NCBI GenBank assembly: GCA_020723485.1
Contig: DYIU01000003.1
Location: 248,001 to 312,000, forward strand
From: Acidimicrobium ferrooxidans
Lineage (GTDB): Bacteria > Actinomycetota > Geothermincolia > Fen-727 > Anoxymicrobiaceae
Reading direction: 5' to 3'
Length of the DNA stretch: 64,000 nucleotides
Each line of letters opens with the position of its first letter. The first letter of the stretch is position 1. A program made the position numbers and the translations under genes. Below, piece by piece: positions 25,647-34,522 of the stretch. A model generated the notes under the pieces. That model was not told the origin of the DNA. It did no database searches and saw nothing but the letters and a program-made list of their open reading frames with translations.

Positions 25647-26756
25647 ATGTTGTCTTTCGAACTGAGCGAAGAACAGGCGATGGTCAAGGAGACCATTGCC
25701 GGCTTCGCCACCGACCAGATCGAGCCGGTGATGAGAGAGCTCGACGAGTCCGGCGAGATGGCGCCGGACCTGGTGAAGACTGGGTGGGAGCTCGAGATCA
25801 TCGCCTCATCCGTCCCCGAGGAGTTCGGGGGGTTCGGTGAGGGGCCGTCCGCGCTGACAGGGGTCATCGCTTACGAGGAGCTCGCGCATGGAGACCTTTC
25901 CACGGCGCTGCACATCTGCTCCCCCACCGTCGCGGCCTACAGCATCCTGCTCGAGGGCACCGACGAGCAGAAGAACGCGCTGCTGCCCGCAGCCTGCGGC
26001 GAGGAGTTCAAGGCCTCGGCAGCCGCGCTCATTGAGCCGCGCTACTCCTACTGCCCGTCGATGCTCGCCACCAGGGCGGTGCGCGACGGCGAGGAGTACG
26101 TGCTGACCGGCCAGAAGTGCCTGGTGCCGCTGGCCGCTGAGTCCGACAACCTGCTGGTGTTCGCAGCGACCGACCCGGGCGCGGGTTTCGCCGGGGTCGA
26201 CGCCTTCATAGTGCCGCGCGGCACCAAGGACATGGTCATCGGGGATAGGGAGAAGAACATGGGCCTCAAGGCCCTGGCGACCTACCCGGTCACGTTCAAC
26301 GGCACGCGGGTGCCGCTCGAGGCCAAGGTCGGAGGCAGCAAGGGCATCGACTACCTCAACCTCCTCTCGCGCTCGCGCCTCGCGCTCGCCGCCACGGCGG
26401 TCGGGATGATGAAGCGCGCGGCCGAGCACTCCCGGGACTACGCGAAAGAGCGCGTCGCGTTCGGCGAGCCCATCGGGTCGCGCCAGGCGATAGCGTTCAT
26501 GGTAGCCGAGATGTTCATGGAGACCGACGCCGCCAGGATGCTCGTGTGGGAGGCGGCCTGGAAGTGCGACCGGGGCGAGGACTTCGCGAACGACGCCGCC
26601 ATGGCCAAGAACTACGCCGCCGAGAAGTGCATGAAGGTCTGCGACGGCTCGGTGCAGGTGATGGGCGGCCACGGATACGTAAGAGACAACATGCCGGAAC
26701 TCTGGTTCCGCAACGCCCGGGCGTTCACCACGCTCGAGGGCATGGTAATGGTTTAG
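25647..26756 (+). CDS. Acyl-CoA dehydrogenase (first of two)
   Basis: This 369-residue flavoprotein has the acyl-CoA dehydrogenase layout: N-terminal helical domain (LSEEQAMVKETIAGFATDQIEPV), beta domain, and C-terminal helical domain (GEPIGSRQAIAFMVAEMFMETDAAR; MGGHGYVRDNMPELWFRNARAFTTLEGM). The usual C-terminal active-site tail after the LEG segment is cut short, ending VMV; the motif Glu is present. It lies 17 bases after the synthetase gene. FAD-dependent alpha-beta desaturation of an acyl-CoA is the expected reaction. Confidence 0.88.
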   Translation: MLSFELSEEQAMVKETIAGFATDQIEPVMRELDESGEMAPDLVKTGWELEIIASSVPEEFGGFGEGPSALTGVIAYEELAHGDLSTALHICSPTVAAYSILLEGTDEQKNALLPAACGEEFKASAAALIEPRYSYCPSMLATRAVRDGEEYVLTGQKCLVPLAAESDNLLVFAATDPGAGFAGVDAFIVPRGTKDMVIGDREKNMGLKALATYPVTFNGTRVPLEAKVGGSKGIDYLNLLSRSRLALAATAVGMMKRAAEHSRDYAKERVAFGEPIGSRQAIAFMVAEMFMETDAARMLVWEAAWKCDRGEDFANDAAMAKNYAAEKCMKVCDGSVQVMGGHGYVRDNMPELWFRNARAFTTLEGMVMV

Positions 26757-26768
26757 GGGGTGGACCAG

Positions 26769-28016
26769 ATGATAGATTTTGAACTCTCGCCGAAGATAAA
26801 GGGAACCCAGAAGCTCTTGAGGGGGTTCGCCGAGCAGGCGATGCGCCCCCTGGCCCGCAAGTACGACGAGGAAGAGCACGAGAAGCCCACGGACCTCATC
26901 AACATGGTCCACGGGTTCATGAAGGGCGGGGTCGGCGGCTCGATGAGCGGCGGCGGAGAGAAGAAGGAGGAGGGCGGGGAGAAGAGGCGCCGCGAGGCCA
27001 ACCTCACCACCTCCGTGACTGTCGAGGAGATATTCTGGGGAGACGCCGGGATAGGGCTCGCGTTCCCCGGGCAGGGCCTCGGCGGCGCCGCGGTGCAGGC
27101 CACCGGAACGCCCGAGCAGAAGGAGAAGTTCCTCGCCCGGTTCACGGGCGACAAGCCGGTGTGGGGCGCGATGGCCATCACCGAGCCGGAGGCCGGCAGC
27201 GACACAGCCAGCCTCCGCACGACCGCGGTCAAGGACGGGGACGAGTGGGTCCTGAACGGCGAAAAGATCTTCGTCACCAGCGGCAAGAGCGCGCTGGAGG
27301 ACTCCGAGGGCTTCGTGGTGGTCTGGGCGACGGTCGACCCGAAGGCCGGCAGGGCCGGCATAAAGCCGTTCATCGTGGAGCACGGCGCCCCCGGCATGCA
27401 GATAACCAAGATAGAGGACAAGCTCGGCATCCGCTGCTCGGACACGGTGTCGCTGTCCTTCATGGACTGCCGCATACCGGCGGACAATATCCTCGGCAGC
27501 GCCGAGGTGGTCGACCCGGCGAAGGCCGGCGAGAAGGGCTTCAAGGGTGTCATGGCGACGTTCGACGCCACCAGGCCCCTGGTCGCCGCGATGTCGCTCG
27601 GTGTCGGGAGGGCGGCGCTCGACTTCCTCAAGAATACCCTCGCCGACGAGGGCCTGGAGGTGCGCTACGCGATATCGCCCAACCGCATGACCGCCATCGA
27701 GCGCGACATCACCGAGATGGAGGCCAACCTCAAGGCGGCGCGCCTGCTCACGTGGCGCGCGGTGTGGATGCTCGACAGCGGACTGCGCAACAGCCTCGAG
27801 GCGTCGATGGCCAAGGCCAAGGCGGGCCTCGCGGTCACCCAGATAACGCAGAAGTGCGTCGAGCTGATGGGGCCCCTCGGGTACTCGCGCGACATGCTGC
27901 TCGAGAAGTGGATGCGCGACGCCAAGATAAACGACATCTTCGAGGGCACCGGGCAGATCCAGACGCTCATCATAGCGAGGAACGTGCTCGGATTCGGCAG
28001 AGACAAGCTGCGGTAA
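26769..28016 (+). CDS. Acyl-CoA dehydrogenase (second), with charged insert
   Basis: This 415-residue acyl-CoA dehydrogenase has the flavin/acyl motifs (AITEPEAGSDTASLRT; FVTSG) and the C-terminal MGPLGYSRDMLLEKWMRDAKINDIFEGTGQIQ, where FEGT carries the likely catalytic Glu. An insert rich in Gly, Lys and Glu lies at about residues 52-77 in the N-terminal domain, absent from typical family members. The ATG at 26769 follows GGGGGTGG; the GTG three codons upstream is less likely. The pair with the preceding gene could form a heteromeric dehydrogenase. Confidence 0.88.
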   Translation: MIDFELSPKIKGTQKLLRGFAEQAMRPLARKYDEEEHEKPTDLINMVHGFMKGGVGGSMSGGGEKKEEGGEKRRREANLTTSVTVEEIFWGDAGIGLAFPGQGLGGAAVQATGTPEQKEKFLARFTGDKPVWGAMAITEPEAGSDTASLRTTAVKDGDEWVLNGEKIFVTSGKSALEDSEGFVVVWATVDPKAGRAGIKPFIVEHGAPGMQITKIEDKLGIRCSDTVSLSFMDCRIPADNILGSAEVVDPAKAGEKGFKGVMATFDATRPLVAAMSLGVGRAALDFLKNTLADEGLEVRYAISPNRMTAIERDITEMEANLKAARLLTWRAVWMLDSGLRNSLEASMAKAKAGLAVTQITQKCVELMGPLGYSRDMLLEKWMRDAKINDIFEGTGQIQTLIIARNVLGFGRDKLR

Positions 28017-28038
28017 GGATCCGATCCGGGATCAATGG

Positions 28039-28068
28039 AAGGGCGCGCGAAAGCGCGCCCTTTCCTTA
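28039..28068 (+). terminator. Intrinsic terminator of the acyl-CoA operon
   Basis: AAGGGCGCGC and GCGCGCCCTT form a 10-bp stem with a GAAA loop, followed by TTCCTT. It lies 22 bases after the stop codon. Confidence 0.85.
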
Positions 28069-28141
28069 TTCATTCTCTGCGTGCCAGACCGGTTCCCTCA
28101 CTGCGAAATGAGATCATCCAAGGGATCGGGCCTGGCACCAG

Positions 28142-28615
28142 TCAATCTCTGAATATCTCCAGCGGGGCGCCCGGGAGGTCCTCGGGGGATACGGAGGTGC
28201 CGGTCTCGGCCACCTCCCACGTGCCTCCCTCCCCCATCCGCAGGTATACGCCGAAGCCCACGGCCTCCTCGTCGGGCACGTCGGCCTCCTGAACCAGGAC
28301 GTGCGCCCACCCGTCGGCAACACTGACCTTGTCAGCGTGGAAGACCGACCCGGGATTGGCGTCCTCCGCGTGGCGCAGCGCCTCGAGGGCGGCGCACTTC
28401 TGGTCGGGGGTCATATCCTCGCAGCCGCTGATGGACTCCTGCTGCTTCTCGGTGAGCTCGACTGTGGGCGAGCTCTGGGCGGCTGAAGCCGGCGCGCTCT
28501 CGCCGGAAGCGATTTTGGCCATGCCGCAGCCCGCGAGGGCGACCGCCGCCATGAGCGTAAGGACTATCGGGACGAACAGGACTCTTATCTTGATAGCTGA
28601 CCTACCTGTGTTCAC
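28142..28615 (-). CDS. Lipoprotein of unknown function
   Basis: This 157-residue predicted lipoprotein has a signal sequence ending in the lipobox LAGC (AVALAGCGMAK). The exported domain has one helical Cys-containing stretch (SGCEDMTPDQKCAALEALRHAE) and a beta-rich C-terminal half (VSVADGWAHVLVQEADVPDEEAVGFGVYLRMGEGGTWEVAETGT), a layout like small nuclear-transport-factor-like exported domains. I do not recognise a family. The GTG at 28613-28615 is chosen because upstream codons run into the promoter and a repeat element. Confidence 0.65.
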   Translation of the reverse strand: MNTGRSAIKIRVLFVPIVLTLMAAVALAGCGMAKIASGESAPASAAQSSPTVELTEKQQESISGCEDMTPDQKCAALEALRHAEDANPGSVFHADKVSVADGWAHVLVQEADVPDEEAVGFGVYLRMGEGGTWEVAETGTSVSPEDLPGAPLEIFRD

Positions 28616-28648
28616 CTCGTCAATTGCCGGCTCCGGGCCGACCGCCCA

Positions 28649-28654
28649 ATTATA
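28649..28654 (-). promoter_or_regulatory. -10 element next to REP-3, for the lipoprotein gene
   Basis: A perfect TATAAT on the minus strand lies 34 bases before the lipoprotein start and eight bases outside the REP-3 arm. No good -35 is seen at standard spacing, where the REP-3 arm would lie. Confidence 0.4.
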
Positions 28655-28661
28655 CCAGTTG

Positions 28662-28827
28662 GGTGTCGGACATTTGCATAACACAGTCAACAACAGTAAT
28701 CCGAAGGCTCATCCTCAACGAAAAGCGCTCCTTTTCATGCTCTCTGAACCGCCGGGCCAGTTATTCATGTTGCTTGTGTTGCTTATCTTAAAGATAGATG
28801 CCTTCCGTTACGCAAATGTCCGACACC
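28662..28827. repeat. REP-3 element, 166 bp, inverted ends
   Basis: Ends GGTGTCGGACATTTGC and its inverse enclose about 125 bases that include GTTGCTTGTGTTGCT. A second copy of the same size and ends is at 52352-52516. No coding potential is seen. It fills most of the 331-base gap between the lipoprotein and the PP-loop-like gene; the remaining bases to 28946 show a TATAAT at 28874-28879. Confidence 0.9.
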
Positions 28828-28946
28828 AACGCGACCGAGAATCATTCGGCGCGTCCACCAAGGGGCTTTCACATATAATGTCGGGCAGGCGGGCAAAGGA
28901 GTGGGAACCCCCGACTTTGGAAAACAGACCTGACCCTGGAACTGAA

Positions 28947-29795
28947 GTGATAGACGAGGAGACCGCGCGGGTCCTGCTCGCGAGGCCCGAGAGAATAACA
29001 CGGCTGGACGCAGGCCTGCTCGAAAGGCTGTCCGGGCTTGCATCCGGAGCCAGGACGGCGCTGGTGGAGATAGCGGGGCGTGACAGCGTCGCCGCCGCGG
29101 TGGCCGCGGCGCGCTCCGGGGAATTCGACGTGCTCGTGCCGACGCTGGTCTATACCGGCACCGAGTTCGGAGACTGGGAGCAGGTCCTCGGCAACGCGGC
29201 CTCGCTGCCCGGGCGGCTCGAGGGCCTGCCCGGGGTGGCGACCGCCGGGGAGATGGTGGTCCTGGGTTCTCCCGCCTGGTGGCACGCGTCGGCCGGCAGG
29301 TTCTCGGGCGAGCTCTCCTCCAGGTACGGGTTCAACCCGACCTGCATCGCGTGCCACATGTACCTGCACTCGGCCAGGCTGCCCCTGGCCTCCCGCATTG
29401 GAGCCCGGGCCATCATCTCCGGGGAGCGCCTGTCCCACGACAGGCTCGTGAAGCTGAACCAGCTCGAGCCGGCGCTCGAGGCTTACAGGCGGGTGGCCGC
29501 CTCACGCGGCGTCACGCTGCTGATGCCGCTCGAGCGTGTCGAGAGCGGCCTCGAGGTTGCCGAGCTGACCGCGGGCTGGCCGGATTCGGGAGGGCAGATG
29601 TCCTGTGTGCTCGAGTCCAGCTACCGCGGTACGGATGGGGAGGTTCGGTGTGACGAGGGTGCCATCCGGGCCTACCTGGAGGAGTTCCTTGTGCCTTTCA
29701 CCTCGCGGGTCCTGGATGCTTTCGCAGGCGGGAACAGCGCGCCCGACTACCTGGCGATCGCCGGGGATGTCATCACGAGAAGGAGCAGCGGTTGA
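28947..29795 (+). CDS. PP-loop (adenine nucleotide alpha hydrolase)-like protein
   Basis: This 282-residue protein has a degenerate PP-loop at its N terminus (VEIAGRDSVAAA, compare SGGxDS), followed by a Rossmann-like fold, then a CIACHMYLHSARLPLAS segment with a CxxCH motif and a GERLSHDR stretch. These features suggest an ATP-pyrophosphatase-type enzyme that adenylates a substrate, as in tRNA thiolation or queuosine-type enzymes, but the substrate is unknown. A GTG start at 28947 is chosen; an ATG at 28878 overlaps a TATAAT and would add 23 residues. It overlaps the next gene by four bases. Confidence 0.55.
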   Translation: MIDEETARVLLARPERITRLDAGLLERLSGLASGARTALVEIAGRDSVAAAVAAARSGEFDVLVPTLVYTGTEFGDWEQVLGNAASLPGRLEGLPGVATAGEMVVLGSPAWWHASAGRFSGELSSRYGFNPTCIACHMYLHSARLPLASRIGARAIISGERLSHDRLVKLNQLEPALEAYRRVAASRGVTLLMPLERVESGLEVAELTAGWPDSGGQMSCVLESSYRGTDGEVRCDEGAIRAYLEEFLVPFTSRVLDAFAGGNSAPDYLAIAGDVITRRSSG

Positions 29796-31066
29796 AAGCT
29801 GCATTGATAGTGCTCGACGGCCTGGCCGACCGCCCGCAGGGGGCGCTGGGCGGGCGGACGCCCCTCCAGGCCGCGGCCACCCCTAACCTCGACCTGCTGG
29901 CCTCGGCCGGGGCCTGCGGGCAGATGTACCCTGTCGCGCCGGGGATATGCCCCTCGAGCGAACAGGCACACTGGCGCATGCTCGGCTATGGGCCGCACGA
30001 GTTCCCGGGCAGGGCTTCCGTGGAGGCGCTCGGCGCCGGCTTCAACATAACCGGGGACGAGGTGGCGTTCAGGATCAACCTCGCTACCACCATGGTCGAC
30101 GAGGGTGAGCGCTACGTCCAGATAGCCCCCGCGTACCTGCCCGAGGAGCAGGCGGCCCGGGTGGCGAACAGCCTCGCCGCCTACAGGGGCGAGAGCTTCG
30201 AAACGCGGCTCCTGCACATCGGCGGGCCGTTCATGGTGCTGGTCCTCTCGCCGGGGGCCTCGGCGATGGTAACGGATTCAGACCCGCTGTTCTACCGGAT
30301 GCCCATCCCGCGCATCGTCCCCCTTGACGGGGCCGGTGAGGCCGCTGCCAGGACCGCGGCCGAGCTGGAGCGGTTTTCGAGCTGGGCCTCGGGGGTGCTC
30401 GCGGACCACCCGGTCAACGCGGGCAGGGACTCAGAAGGACAGCCCGCCATAGACCACGTGCTCGTGAAGTGGGCCTCGACGAGACCGGCGGCGCCGGGTT
30501 TCTCGGAGGAGTGGGGCTTCCGGGGGGTGTCCGTCGCCTCCGGGATCTTCTACGGGGGCCTGGCCCGGCTGCTCGGGATGGAGTTCCACGACATCGCCGA
30601 GCAGGACCCCGGTGAGGACCTGTACTGCAAGCTCCGCGACGCGAGGGAAGCCCTCGACGGCGGCTTCGACTTTGCCTTCGTCCACTCGAAGGCGGCGGAC
30701 GAGGCATCGCACACCGGGCGCCCGGCGCGAAAGGTGCGCACGATCGAGGAGCTGGACCTCGCCATGACCGCGGTCGCGGATTCGTTCGCCGGCGACCCCG
30801 AGGTCTTTACCATCATCACGTGCGACCACACCTCACCCTCGGGAGGCACCGACGAGGTCATCCACTCAGGCGAATCCGTACCTGTGCTCGCGCTGGGCCG
30901 CAACGTAAGGGTCGATTCCGTGTGCTCGTTCGACGAGGTCTGTGTCGCGGCCGGTTCTCTCGGGACCATCAGGGGGGACGACATCATGCCGCTGGTGCTC
31001 GACTTCACGGACCGTGCCCGGTTCGGGCTGTCTCGCCTCCACCCCTCCGACCGCCCCTACCGCTAA
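29792..31066 (+). CDS. ApgM-type phosphoglycerate mutase / phosphotransferase-like protein
   Basis: This 424-residue member of the alkaline phosphatase superfamily resembles archaeal-type 2,3-bisphosphoglycerate-independent phosphoglycerate mutase and the proposed homoserine-kinase group. Metal-binding motifs VLDGLADRP, HSKAADEASHTG, CDHTSPSGG and VIHSGESVP are present. Around the nucleophile it reads PSSEQAHWRMLGYGP, where archaeal enzymes usually have GSD-x-(A/S)H, so substrate specificity may differ. The TTG start overlaps the stop of the PP-loop-like gene (TTGA) and has an AAGGAG site. The TAA stop touches a REP-6 repeat. Confidence 0.8.
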   Translation: MKAALIVLDGLADRPQGALGGRTPLQAAATPNLDLLASAGACGQMYPVAPGICPSSEQAHWRMLGYGPHEFPGRASVEALGAGFNITGDEVAFRINLATTMVDEGERYVQIAPAYLPEEQAARVANSLAAYRGESFETRLLHIGGPFMVLVLSPGASAMVTDSDPLFYRMPIPRIVPLDGAGEAAARTAAELERFSSWASGVLADHPVNAGRDSEGQPAIDHVLVKWASTRPAAPGFSEEWGFRGVSVASGIFYGGLARLLGMEFHDIAEQDPGEDLYCKLRDAREALDGGFDFAFVHSKAADEASHTGRPARKVRTIEELDLAMTAVADSFAGDPEVFTIITCDHTSPSGGTDEVIHSGESVPVLALGRNVRVDSVCSFDEVCVAAGSLGTIRGDDIMPLVLDFTDRARFGLSRLHPSDRPYR

Positions 31067-31158
31067 TAATCAGGGGCCACGTCTGATCTTACGAGGAGGC
31101 CCGGCGGCTTTGGATTCGGATTGCACGTTGATAAAAATAGACGTGACCCCAAATTATT
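31065..31158. repeat. REP-6 palindrome, 94 bp
   Basis: Imperfect arms of 20 bases, whose consensus reads AATAATTTGGGGTCACGTCT, match at about 16 positions and enclose 54 bases. Its length equals that of the REP-1 elements. The left end overlaps the TAA stop of the phosphomutase-like gene. Confidence 0.75.
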
Positions 31159-31251
31159 ACAAGAGGTTGAATTCTTCGGCCGAGGGGTCTATATTGGACA
31201 ACCAGCGGAAACATAGCGGCGCTGGCGCGAGGAGATATTTGGGGTGGTCGG

Positions 31252-31279
31252 AAAAGCCCCCGGAACCCGGGGGCTTTTT
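31252..31279 (+). terminator. Intrinsic terminator
   Basis: AAAAGCCCCCGG and CCGGGGGCTTTTT form a long stem with a three- to four-base loop and end in five T residues. It terminates the PP-loop/phosphomutase transcript and, being symmetrical, could also act on the minus strand. The rest of the 289-base gap (31067-31355) holds the REP-6 element and no gene. Confidence 0.9.
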
Positions 31280-31355
31280 GACGCCCAGGCGCCGCTGGAT
31301 TGTTTAAGCCCCTGAAGGTAGTATCTGCCTGTCTCAGGAACCGAATGGAGCTCGT

Positions 31356-32816
31356 TTGAAAGCCGTACTCATCTCGGACAATGCGGCCCTCGGGGTGATG
31401 GAGGTAAGACCGGAGCCCGCGTGGCGGGTCAAGCTCGCCGGACTCCGCAACAAGGACCTGCTGGCCCCCGATTACGGGGCGATGCACGTGGCCGCCTACC
31501 TCAAGGCCGCCGGGCATAAGGTGGACGTGGTGAACGTCGTCGCGGACGTCCATGACAGCGTAGAGCTCTTCCGCGAGCCGAACACCGACCCCGACGAGCT
31601 CTCCGGCTCCCGCATCTCCGAGCCGTGGGCCGCCGAGGCCGCGAGGAAGAACCTCTTCTCTTCGCTGGAGCGCCTCGAGCCGCGGGTCATCCTGGTCACC
31701 CTTTCCATCTACAACCTGGCGCTCTACACCCGCAGGCTGCTTGGTGAGATACGCGCCGCATGCCCGGACGCGCTCATCGTGACGGGCGGAATCTACTCGA
31801 CCCTTCACGCCGGGGAGATACTGGCGGACGGCAACGCCGACGTAGTCATCAGGGGCGAGGGAGAGCTGACCGCGGGCGAGCTGTTCGAGCGCCTGGACTC
31901 GGGGGAAAGCCCCGCGGGCGTCGCAGGCCTCAGCTTCCTTCAGGACGGGCGCCCCGTCCACAACCCGGCACGTCCTCCGATATCCGACCTCGACATGCTC
32001 CCCCACCCCTACACGGTGGCAGACGAGTTCAGGATAGGCGCCAGGTTCGAGATGCTCTCGGAGCTCCTCCCCCACGGAGACTGGATCCCGGGCGCGGGGT
32101 TCCTCACATCCCGCGGCTGCCCCGAGCGCTGCACGTTCTGTCTGGACCCGGCGCTCAACAACGGGCGTACCCGCTTCCATTCTCCTGAGTACGTGCGCCG
32201 GGTGCTCGAGTTCTGCTCGGAGAACTTCACGAGCGAGGCGGGCTCGTTCTTTTTCGGCGACGCGACCTTTACCATGAACCACAAGAGGCTGATGAAGATA
32301 CTGGGCCTGCTCGACGGGCTCCCCTATACCTACCAGATCCAGACGCGCGCGGACTACCTGGACGGCACTACCATCAAGGAGCTCGCCGGGCGCGGCTTCA
32401 CCACCGTGGCCATCGGCGCCGAGAGCTTCAACGAGGAGATACTGAACAGGGTCGCCCGCAAGCGGCTGGCGGTCTCGGATGTGATCGAAAGCGCACGCGC
32501 CGTTCGCGAGGCCGGGATGCACCCTGTGCTGACGTTCATAATCGGGCTTCCGGGCGAGACGAGGGCGAGCGTCTGGAGGACGGTCGATATTCTGCGAGAG
32601 AACGGGCTGGACACCGCGACGTTCTTCCCGCTTGTCGTCTTCAGGGGGACAGAGCTGTTCGAGCAGTTCCGCGAGCGCGTGCCCGAGGCCGACCGCGAGG
32701 CCCTTCGCCTCAATCCCTGGAGCGAGGAGTTCCTCTTCGCGAGCGACGAGTTCCCCACAGGCAAGGAGTTGACCGGCTTCACCCAGGAGGTCAACGACGC
32801 CTTCTTTAACTCCTAG
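31356..32816 (+). CDS. Cobalamin-binding-type radical SAM protein
   Basis: This 486-residue protein combines an N-terminal B12-binding-like domain (residues about 40-180, HVAAYLKAAGHKVDVVNV ... LIVTGGIYSTLHAGEIL) with a radical SAM domain (about 210-430) whose iron-sulfur cysteines are in GCPERCTFC (CxxxCxxC). Members methylate or rearrange diverse substrates, and the specific target cannot be read from sequence. A TTG start at 31356 follows GGAG. It ends 11 bases inside the convergent PHP gene. Confidence 0.88.
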   Translation: MKAVLISDNAALGVMEVRPEPAWRVKLAGLRNKDLLAPDYGAMHVAAYLKAAGHKVDVVNVVADVHDSVELFREPNTDPDELSGSRISEPWAAEAARKNLFSSLERLEPRVILVTLSIYNLALYTRRLLGEIRAACPDALIVTGGIYSTLHAGEILADGNADVVIRGEGELTAGELFERLDSGESPAGVAGLSFLQDGRPVHNPARPPISDLDMLPHPYTVADEFRIGARFEMLSELLPHGDWIPGAGFLTSRGCPERCTFCLDPALNNGRTRFHSPEYVRRVLEFCSENFTSEAGSFFFGDATFTMNHKRLMKILGLLDGLPYTYQIQTRADYLDGTTIKELAGRGFTTVAIGAESFNEEILNRVARKRLAVSDVIESARAVREAGMHPVLTFIIGLPGETRASVWRTVDILRENGLDTATFFPLVVFRGTELFEQFRERVPEADREALRLNPWSEEFLFASDEFPTGKELTGFTQEVNDAFFNS

Positions 32817-33483
32817 TGCGGATGCGGACGCGTCGGTAAGCAGAGGCGAGAGGGCTGTAGAGCTTGCCGGCGACCGTGCCGCCGCGGAGCTTCTCCAAGA
32901 GGTCTGGGGCGCCCTCGAACTCCTCCATCTCGACGTGGGCGGCCCCGAGGTGGGTGGGCTCGTGGGAGTCGCTCCCCGCTCCCGCGGGGAAGTCGTGGCC
33001 TCTCAGGAAACGCCGCGCGAGGACGTTCGCCCCGGGGAAGCGCGGCTTGCCGTTGAACGCCTCGATGATGTCTATCATGCCGGTGAGCTCCTCGAGCTCG
33101 CGGGTGTTGAGCCTCTTGAGCTTCAGGATGTCGAACGGGTGCGGCACGTAGACGAACCCGCCCTGGGAGCGGATCGACTGCATGGTCTCGAGCGGGGTGA
33201 GGCCCTTCGGCACGTGCTCGGAGAGGAACAGCCCGCATATCTCCCCGCCGCTCGTGCGCACCTCCTCGCCGATGAGCACCCTCGGCGCCCACTCCCCGCG
33301 CGCCAGACGCTCGCGCGACAGCGCGGAGAACTCGAAGGCGCCCTCGATGACGTCGTGGTCCATGACCGCGACGGCGTCAACCTTCCTCTTTCCGCACCAT
33401 TCGACCAGCATGTCAAACGTTATCACCGAGTCGGGAGAGTGGACCGTGTGGACGTGGAAATCAACGTTTATGATCTCGAGCAC
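32806..33483 (-). CDS. PHP-domain phosphoesterase
   Basis: This 225-residue protein has the PHP metal-binding motifs: DFHVHTVHS near the N terminus, VMDHDVIEG, YVPHPFD, and GSDSHEPTHLG near the C terminus. It is probably a metal-dependent phosphoesterase of the histidinol-phosphatase or TrpH-like kind; the substrate is unknown. The start is taken as a GTG at 33481-33483 ahead of LEIINVDFHVHT; no ATG is available and the ribosome site (AGAGG) overlaps it, so the start is uncertain. It overlaps the radical SAM gene tail by 11 bases. Confidence 0.85.
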   Translation of the reverse strand: MLEIINVDFHVHTVHSPDSVITFDMLVEWCGKRKVDAVAVMDHDVIEGAFEFSALSRERLARGEWAPRVLIGEEVRTSGGEICGLFLSEHVPKGLTPLETMQSIRSQGGFVYVPHPFDILKLKRLNTRELEELTGMIDIIEAFNGKPRFPGANVLARRFLRGHDFPAGAGSDSHEPTHLGAAHVEMEEFEGAPDLLEKLRGGTVAGKLYSPLASAYRRVRIRTRS

Positions 33484-33505
33484 CTCTCGCGATTGTCCGG
33501 TCGAG

Positions 33506-33557
33506 CTGTTGCTTGTGTTGCTCGTGTTGCTAACGGAACGAAAATGGTCTGACCCTA
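33506..33557. repeat. Solo REP-2 right arm with part of the interior
   Basis: The arm GGAACGAAAATGGTCTGACC (33535-33554) is preceded by GTTGCTTGTGTTGCT, wording shared with REP-3 interiors. The left arm is missing; the PHP coding start lies just beyond. The end supplies the TAG stop of purQ. Confidence 0.85.
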
Positions 33558-34253
33558 AACGTTCACGCCGCAGTGGGTCAAGAGCGAGCGCCAGACCACC
33601 AGGCCGTCCTCGGAGCCCATCTCGGCCTCGGACGCCCTCTCCGGGTGCGGCATCATCCCGAGCACGTTGCCCTCGATACTGCAGACGCCCGCGATGGCCT
33701 CGGTCGCCCCGTTCGGATTGAACTCGGGAAGGACGCTGCCCTCGGGAGAGCAGTAGCGGAACACCACCTGGCCGTGCCTCTTCATCTCCTCGAGCTGCAT
33801 GGTGTCCACCTGGTAGTTGCCCTCGTTGTGCGCGATGGGCGCGCTCAGCACCTGTCCAACCGAGGCGGAAGAGGTCCACGGCGTGCTGGAGGTCTCGACC
33901 CTGATGTCAACGAAACGGCAGATGAACTTGAGGCCGGTGTTCCGCATCATGGCCCCCGGGAGCAGGCCCGCCTCTAGCAGTATCTGGAAGCCGTTGCAGA
34001 TGCCGATGACGTAGCCGCCGGCATTCGCGAACCTCTCGATGGCGCCCATCACCGGCGAGAACCGAGCCACCGCCCCGGTGCGCAGGTAGTCTCCGTAGGA
34101 GAACCCGCCTGGCAGAACGAGGCAGTCGTACCCGGAGACGTCGGTGTCCCCGTGCCAGACGTAGGAGACCTGCTGGCCCAGCACGTGCTCGAGCACGTAG
34201 AAGCAGTCGTGGTCGCAGTTGGAGCCGGGAAAGACTACTACCCCGAACCTCAT
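33555..34253 (-). CDS. purQ: Phosphoribosylformylglycinamidine synthase subunit PurQ
   Basis: This 232-residue class I glutamine amidotransferase provides ammonia for FGAM synthesis. [13 protein letters not shown], the nucleophile Cys in [18 protein letters not shown], and the catalytic His/Glu in [10 protein letters not shown] are present. Its ATG overlaps the purS stop by one base. The TAG stop lies in the end of a REP-2 arm. The synthetase subunit gene purL is not in the window. Confidence 0.96.
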   Translation of the reverse strand: MRFGVVVFPGSNCDHDCFYVLEHVLGQQVSYVWHGDTDVSGYDCLVLPGGFSYGDYLRTGAVARFSPVMGAIERFANAGGYVIGICNGFQILLEAGLLPGAMMRNTGLKFICRFVDIRVETSSTPWTSSASVGQVLSAPIAHNEGNYQVDTMQLEEMKRHGQVVFRYCSPEGSVLPEFNPNGATEAIAGVCSIEGNVLGMMPHPERASEAEMGSEDGLVVWRSLLTHCGVNV

Positions 34254-34498
34254 CAGACCTCGACCTCCATCCGGTAGTCCTCGATTATCGGATTGGCCAG
34301 GAGCTTCTCGCTCATCTCGCCGAGCCTCGACTCGAGCTTGCCCTTGTCCTCACCGTCGAGCTCGAGCTCCATGTACTTGCCGACCCTGAGGTCCGCTACC
34401 TCGTCGTACCCGAGCGATTTAAGCGCCCGCAGCACGGTCTTTCCCTGCGGGTCCGAAATGCCTTCCTTGAGAGTTATGTACACCCTGGCCCTGGCCAA
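34253..34498 (-). CDS. purS: Phosphoribosylformylglycinamidine synthase subunit PurS
   Basis: This 81-residue small subunit bridges PurQ and PurL in the FGAM synthase complex. [20 protein letters not shown] and [19 protein letters not shown] are typical. Translation begins with TTG at 34496-34498 after an AGGGG site. It sits between purB and purQ with tight spacing. Confidence 0.93.
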   Translation of the reverse strand: MARARVYITLKEGISDPQGKTVLRALKSLGYDEVADLRVGKYMELELDGEDKGKLESRLGEMSEKLLANPIIEDYRMEVEV

Positions 34499-34522
34499 CT
34501 TGCGTCCCCTTTCGCTCTTACT

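Noticed and set aside
28878-28946. ATG at 28878 as the start of the PP-loop-like protein
   Set aside because: It overlaps a TATAAT and lacks a ribosome site; homology-like sequence starts after the GTG at 28947. Kept only as an alternative.
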